64,000 nt of DNA, taken from contig NW_004955480.1 of assembly GCF_000276665.1 (NCBI RefSeq), forward strand, positions 9,494,297 through 9,558,296, written 5' to 3'. The stretch is from Chinchilla lanigera. Its lineage: Eukaryota > Chordata > Mammalia > Rodentia > Chinchillidae. Each line of letters begins with the position of its first letter. Position 1 is the first letter of the stretch. Both the position numbers and the translations under genes were made by a program. This document shows positions 59,140 through 64,000 of this stretch, in pieces. The notes beneath the pieces were generated by a model that was given only the letters and a program-made list of their open reading frames with translations, searched no databases and was not told the DNA's origin.

Positions 59140-59728
59140 TACCTAGTTTTGAGGTCAGGTCCATAAATTAAGATTGTTTTGAAGTCTGCTAATAAGGTCC
59201 CGTCCACCTATTTCTTCTCATTCCCATGGATAAAGGTTTTGTGAATGTAGTCTAATCTGTCAGTCCTCCATTGTCTTAAATAAACAAGTTATTCTACATT
59301 GACGTTTAAGTACCCTTTTCATGAATGAAAACTAAGATGACTATCTACATTTTTATTTAACAATGTATCCAAGATATAGCAGAATATAAGAATAGTCTTC
59401 ATTCTTTTTGCAACTCTATAATAATATACCATATATTTGTCTATCCAATCAGCACTTTACTGATGAATATTTTGTTCAGTCTCTATACTTCTAGTATACA
59501 TAGGAGTGTATGTGTCAAACTCTAAGATTTTTGTCAGTTTGATAGGTAATAAATAGGTAATCATTTCAGCATAATAACTTGTTATTTAAGGAAAAATCTG
59601 GGTATGTTTGAGTGTACCCATAATGATTATAAGTCATTTTAACTTTTATACTGTAGCCTGTCTCTCTATCCCTTGAGACTATCTTGACAGAGTTGTTGGA
59701 ATTTTTCTTCTCTGTTCTTAAAACTTTT
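59140..59728 (-). mobile_element. Old L1 fragment, distal part
   Basis: 'atttgtctatccaatcagca', 'ctttactgatgaatattttg' and 'gataggtaataaataggtaa' follow the antisense order of an ancient L1 ORF2. It is separated from 60140-61070 by an inserted LTR and is probably the same L1. Confidence 0.55.
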
Positions 59729-60139
59729 TGTGATGATTAATCTTCCTGGTCACCTATATTGGATTGTGGGGTGCCAGAGAATTTAATAATACACAGTTCT
59801 GGGTGTGTCTGTGTTTTTCCAGACACAACTGGATCATGATCACTCTAACTTCATCAGTGGATTAATCCAATGATTAGATTCCAATCTGATGGCATTGGGG
59901 GTGGTGACATTGAAAACTTCCTCTGGTTCTGTGTGCCGTGTTTTGCCCTCTGCTTCCTGGTTACCAAGAAATGAGCTGGTGCTCTCTGCCCCACCCTTCT
60001 GCTATGTTGCTGCCAGGGCCTGAGTCAATGCGCCTGCCGTTCTAGGACTTGAACGTCTGAAGCAGTGAGCCAAAGAAATCCTTCCTTCCTTTAAGTTATT
60101 TTCTCCAGTAGTTACAGAAAAAGAAAGCTAACAAATACA
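59729..60139 (+). mobile_element. MaLR-type solo LTR nested in old L1
   Basis: It begins TGTGATGATTAATCTTCC and ends 'gaaagctaacaaataca'. Inside are 'tccagacacaactggatcat', 'tctgtgtgccgtgttttgcc', 'cctctgcttcctggttacca', 'gagccaaagaaatccttcct' and 'taagttattttctccagtag', the standard order of a mammalian MaLR LTR. Old L1 flanks it on both sides. Confidence 0.75.
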
Positions 60140-61070
60140 TAACTTGGGATAATTAACCTCTTTCTTTGTAGTATAAATCATAAAACTATTCATCTGGTTC
60201 GTTTTGGCCTTTTAATTTCAGTGTTCTTCTCATATAAAAATTCTGAGTTTTTTAAGTTAAATTTATCCCGGATTTCTCATTTTTAACTTTTATCTATAGA
60301 CAGAAAACCTTATCTCTAACTTCAGAAAGAAATCCATTCATGTGCCTATCTAGTAGCTGAAAGGTCTCATTTTTCTTTCTTTACTCTCATAAATTGATAA
60401 TGAATTGGAATGTATTCTAAAATAAAGTGCAGAAATATTCAATTATGTATTTCCACACAAGATATTAAAATATCATACATTAACAACTCCCTTTCTTCAC
60501 TAATGTGAGATGCCACATGTATTATACAGTAAATTTTTCTAAGCAATTAGTTATATTCTGAGATTACCGTTATTTTTCACTAGCCTATATTCATTTTTCT
60601 ATTCATGGACAAAAACCAAACTTTTATAGTCAAAAGGACAGTATGGTATATTTAATACTTAGTAGGACTAGTCTTAGCACACTTCCATGTTTTCCCCCTA
60701 TGGTTTTCATGGCTATTTTTATTATATATTAATTTATTTAAAATTTATAACAATTGTTCTTGCTGAAAGCAAAATCTTTCAGTGGTTTTATGTTTATGCT
60801 TACAGAGGTGAACCGCCCTATCTTTTATTTTTTTGAAATGTCTTCTTCACATAGCATTGGGGTACCACTTGTGTAGTGATACCCAAGTATATTCTTTTGA
60901 TTTGTACTATCTATCACAAAACAGGATGTTCTTTACAATAATATCTTATACACATTTTTGTAGAGATTAAGGTTGTTGATTTTATTGGTAATTTAATAAC
61001 TCCTTAATTTATTAAGTTAATGTTTGCTTAGTATTATTTTTAATTAATTAAATTTATTGGTATATTTTAA
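60140..61070 (-). mobile_element. Old L1 fragment, ORF2 proximal part
   Basis: 'tttttaagttaaatttatcc', 'gtatggtatatttaatactt', 'agtaggactagtcttagcac' and 'ctatttttattatatattaa' correspond to antisense ancient L1 ORF2 ('tatctggtagggctagtcc...tggctattcttgc'). Heavily decayed. Confidence 0.6.
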
Positions 61071-61124
61071 ATATAAATAATGAGCATATTCATCACAAGG
61101 AATTTGTGTCTGTACATGATATAT

Positions 61125-63480
61125 CTTGATTCTTCTTTTATTTCCCATTCCCTTCCCCTCCCTTTGATTCCTCTTCTTTTTATTCACAAAAGCTCTTCTT
61201 ATTTTTCCCCTTTTTTCTCATGTTTTCTTTTCCTTTCCTTCCTTGTCTTCTCTGCCTCTCTACTTCCCCTTCCCATTTGAGCACTTTCTTCCCATTTCAC
61301 AATATCTATTATACATTTCAATATTTACATATGCATGTCCAATTCATTTCACTTAACAGTATGGTCTCAAAATGCATCCTTTTACCTAAAAGTGTCTCAG
61401 GTTTACCCTTCTTTATGACTGGGTAGTACTACATTGTATTTTTTTAAAAAACACACCCTCTTTATTCATTCAACAGTTGATAGACATTTGGGTTGTTTCC
61501 AAGGTTTAACTATTACAAACTGTGCTGGTATAAACATGGGTGTTCATATATTGCTGTGGTATGATGTTTTTAATGCTTTCAGGGAGACAGCAAGAAGGAG
61601 AACAGCTGTGTCAAATGGGACCCCCAGTCCTTGGTTTTTGAGGAAACTATCAACTGATTTGCACAGTGGTTGCACCCATTTACACTGCCACCAACAGTGG
61701 AGAGGGTTCCTTTTTCCCCATTGCCCCTCCAGCATTTGTTATTGGTTGATTTCTTGATCATAGCCATTCTTTCTGGAGTGAGATGGAATCTCAGTGTTGT
61801 TTTAATCTTAAATGACTGGTGATGTTGAACATGTTTTCATATATTTATTTGCTGCTTCTATTTCTTCATCTGAGAATTGTGTATTCATTTCAGATGCCCA
61901 TTTTTGGATTGAGTCTTTAACTTAGGGGTGTGGTTATACTTTTTTAGTTCCTTATATATTCTAGGTATTCGTTCTTTGTCTGAGGAACAACTGGCAGATT
62001 TTTTTCCACTCTATTCATTTTCTCGTCACTCTGTTGATGATTTCTTTTGTGATGAAAAAGCTTTTTAATAATATAAGATCTCAGATGCTATTTGTAGTTT
62101 TCCCATGTAATAAGGGTTTTGTTCATAAAATCTTTGCCTACACCTAAGTATTCAAGAGTTCTACCTATTCTCTCTTCCAATAGATTTAAAGTTTTTGTTT
62201 TAATATTTAGATCTTCAATTGATTTTTATTTTAGTTTAATGCATGAGTGCATGTTGAGAGACATAGGTGTTATTTTAGTCTCTGGAATGTGCAAAGCCAC
62301 TTTTTCCAGAACCATTTATTAAAAAGTCTTTCTTCCACTGGAAGTGTTTGGCCCTTTTGTTGAAGGTAATATGTCTAAGTATATTTGATCTGTTCCATTG
62401 ATCTACCAGTCTTTTTTTTTTTTCTTTTTTTGCCAGTACTATGCTGGTTTTGTCACAGTAGTTTTGTTGTATTATTTCAAATCATATATTCTGATGCCTC
62501 CTGCCTTTCCTTTATTGCCCAGAATTGTTTTCACTATTCTAGGTCTTTCCTGGCTCTAAATTAATTTTAGAATTGTTTGCTCTAATTCTGTGAGGTGTGC
62601 TATTATTATTTTAATTTGGACTGCATTGAATCTGTATGACAATTTTGGGAGTATGGCCATTTTCACTATGCTGGTTCTTCTTACCTAAGAGCAAGAGATA
62701 TCATCCCATTTTCTACTATTCTCTTTGATCTCTTTTCTCAGAGTGCTGTAGTTTTCAGTGTAAAGTTCTTTTACTTCCTCTGTTAGGTTGATTCTTATTT
62801 ATCTCATGGTTTCCCTAATTTGTCTTTCCATGTGATTTTCTATTTGTGTACAGGAATACTATTGATTTTTGAGTGTTGACATTGTATCCTGCTATGCTAC
62901 TGAATGTGGTTAAGAAATCTAGAAGTATTTTGGTGGAATTTTGGGGGTCTTCTATGTAGAGTATCATGTCATCCACAAATAATGATAATTTAACTTCTCC
63001 CTTTCCTTTCTTTATTCCTTTTATTTCTTTTTTGCCTCTAATTACTCTGGCCAGTGTCCCTAGAACTGAGTAGGAGCAGTGATAGTGGATTTTCTTGTCT
63101 TGTTCCTGATTTTAGAATGAAAGCTTTCAGTTTTTTATCATTTAGTATGATGTTGGCTATTGGGTTTCCATGGATGCCTTTTATCAGATTACAATCACTA
63201 ATATTATTTGTATTTCAGTTGAATTTTTTCTGTGTATGAAATGTATATCAAATCTGGTCACCTGTAAATAAAGCTATTTTGACAACTTCATCTTTCATTC
63301 TCATGTTTTAATTTTTTTAAATTGTACTGGTTCATACCTGCATCACTATATTAAATAGTGCTGGAAATGATTGATATGTTTTTCTCATTCTTGACATTAA
63401 TAGGAAAGTCTCTAACTTTTTCACATCAAGGAAGGTGTCAGCTCTACAGATGCAGCTTTTAAATATGCTTTTATGAGTTC
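61125..63480 (-). mobile_element. Younger L1, 3' 2.4 kb with ORF2 reverse transcriptase region
   Basis: A 5'-truncated LINE-1. From low to high coordinate (3' to 5' of the element): CT-rich reverse of the 3' UTR (61125-61290); ORF2 C-terminus with 'YYPVIKKGKPETLLGK' (about 61360-61440); carboxy-terminal block (61470-61760); then ORF2 landmarks such as 'ccatttttggattgagtctt', 'ctattctaggtctttcctgg' and the reverse-transcriptase region. The catalytic signature FVDDMILYIED is legible on the minus strand at about 62948-62980 (YXDD-type motif). Frameshifts and stops break the frame, so it is inactive. Confidence 0.9.
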
Positions 63481-63863
63481 AGTTGTTTATTTGTGTTGCT
63501 TGTCTTACATAATAAGAAAATACCCCAAGCAAACAACATTGCTCCAGAATGAGGAATAATGAGGCATAAACCTTAAGTTATCCTGTAAACTAGAACTAAG
63601 TCTGGTTAATAACTGTTGAACCCCATAAATCAAAACTGATTTTCAGATTTGGCTATTGTATTCCTCTTTTGGGGGGGAATTGTTAGGCAATATTATTAAA
63701 GCAGTAGGTCCTGAATATATTTAGTTTTGGAATGAATTATATAAATACAATAGTCTGTATGCAGGTTTGTATGAGTAAGTATGCATATAATTTAAGAAAT
63801 TGTTATTTTGTCTATTTTTTATGCAAAATACTGTTGAATAGTTTTGAACGTTTTTCTTTGCTT
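63481..63863. other. Unassigned sequence
   Basis: Nothing recognised; it begins where L1 similarity ends. Confidence 0.4.
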
Positions 63864-63983
63864 CTAAGAGAATAATTTTTTTTTTTGGTTTTTTTCCTGT
63901 ATCAGGAATCAAAGTCATGACTTTGTGCTTGCCAGGCAGGCGCTGTGCCACTGAGCTAAATCCCCATCCCTAAGAGAATAATT
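63864..63983 (-). mobile_element. ID-type SINE with 14-bp target duplication
   Basis: The body read on the minus strand begins GGGATGGGGATTTAGCTCAG and keeps 'gcgcctgcctggcaagcaca'. The T-rich run at 63877-63895 is the reverse of its A-tail. Exact repeats CTAAGAGAATAATT at 63864-63877 and 63970-63983 flank it. The B-box region is more decayed (ATGACTTTGATTCC) than in the copy at 45500, so it is a different source copy or somewhat older. Confidence 0.93.
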
Positions 63984-64000
63984 ATAGAATTTTTCTATGT

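Noticed and set aside
61434..61757. 107-codon + strand frame
   Set aside because: It is the antisense shadow of L1 ORF2.

Overview
This is AT-rich nuclear DNA from a placental mammal. The repeats point to a rodent, probably not a mouse or rat relative. The evidence is: (i) tRNA-Ala-derived ID-type SINEs, two with perfect target-site duplications (45500-45630, 63864-63983); (ii) 7SL-derived B1-type monomers (13880-14030, 35526-35672, 57899-58019); (iii) a B1+ID composite (23092-23290); (iv) MaLR-type LTR elements close to rodent forms; (v) a background of ancient L2, MIR, MLT1-like and old L1 copies shared by placental mammals. A castorimorph or sciuromorph rodent would fit, but the species cannot be fixed from the sequence alone.

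I find no convincing protein-coding gene, no structural RNA gene and no CRISPR. All open frames are short (129 codons or fewer) and without recognisable domains, except where they cross degraded L1 ORF2. The window is intergenic or lies inside a large intron. Its content is layered transposon insertions, simple repeats and single-copy AT-rich sequence.

Layout. 1-1.4 kb: unassigned. 1.4-6.6 kb: an old antisense L1 interrupted by a sense LTR and by an antisense MaLR element. This nest is present twice in tandem with roughly 5% divergence and a 100-N assembly gap between the copies. 8-9.5 kb: LTR, (CA)n, L2 and old L1. 9.493-11.751 kb: a complete MaLR provirus (LTR-internal-LTR, tRNA-Leu-like primer site, near-perfect 5-bp target duplication). 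12.8-25.6 kb: L2, MIR, B1, ID and several L1 fragments in both orientations, plus a small element with terminal inverted repeats. 26.6-31.3 kb: a 62-bp tandem duplication, an LTR piece, and a local repeat whose two halves occur in opposite order at two places. 32.8-46.7 kb: MIR, LTR, B1, L1, L2, MLT1 and ID copies. 47.1-48.04 kb: a GC-richer unassigned block. 48.5-56.2 kb: LTRs, L2 and MIR, with a motif-rich single-copy stretch at 54.78-55.38 kb that is the best enhancer candidate. 59.1-63.5 kb: over 4 kb of antisense L1, an old copy split by an LTR and then a younger copy retaining the reverse-transcriptase catalytic motif. 63.9 kb: a young ID SINE.

Points most worth a second look: the gap-spanning tandem duplication, the 21-bp-spaced CCCTAGGG palindromes in one LTR family, the order-swapped local repeat, and the motif cluster near 55 kb. 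Family names come from recalled consensus patterns and were not checked with RepeatMasker. Boundaries are good to about 10-30 bp, except where target duplications fix them.
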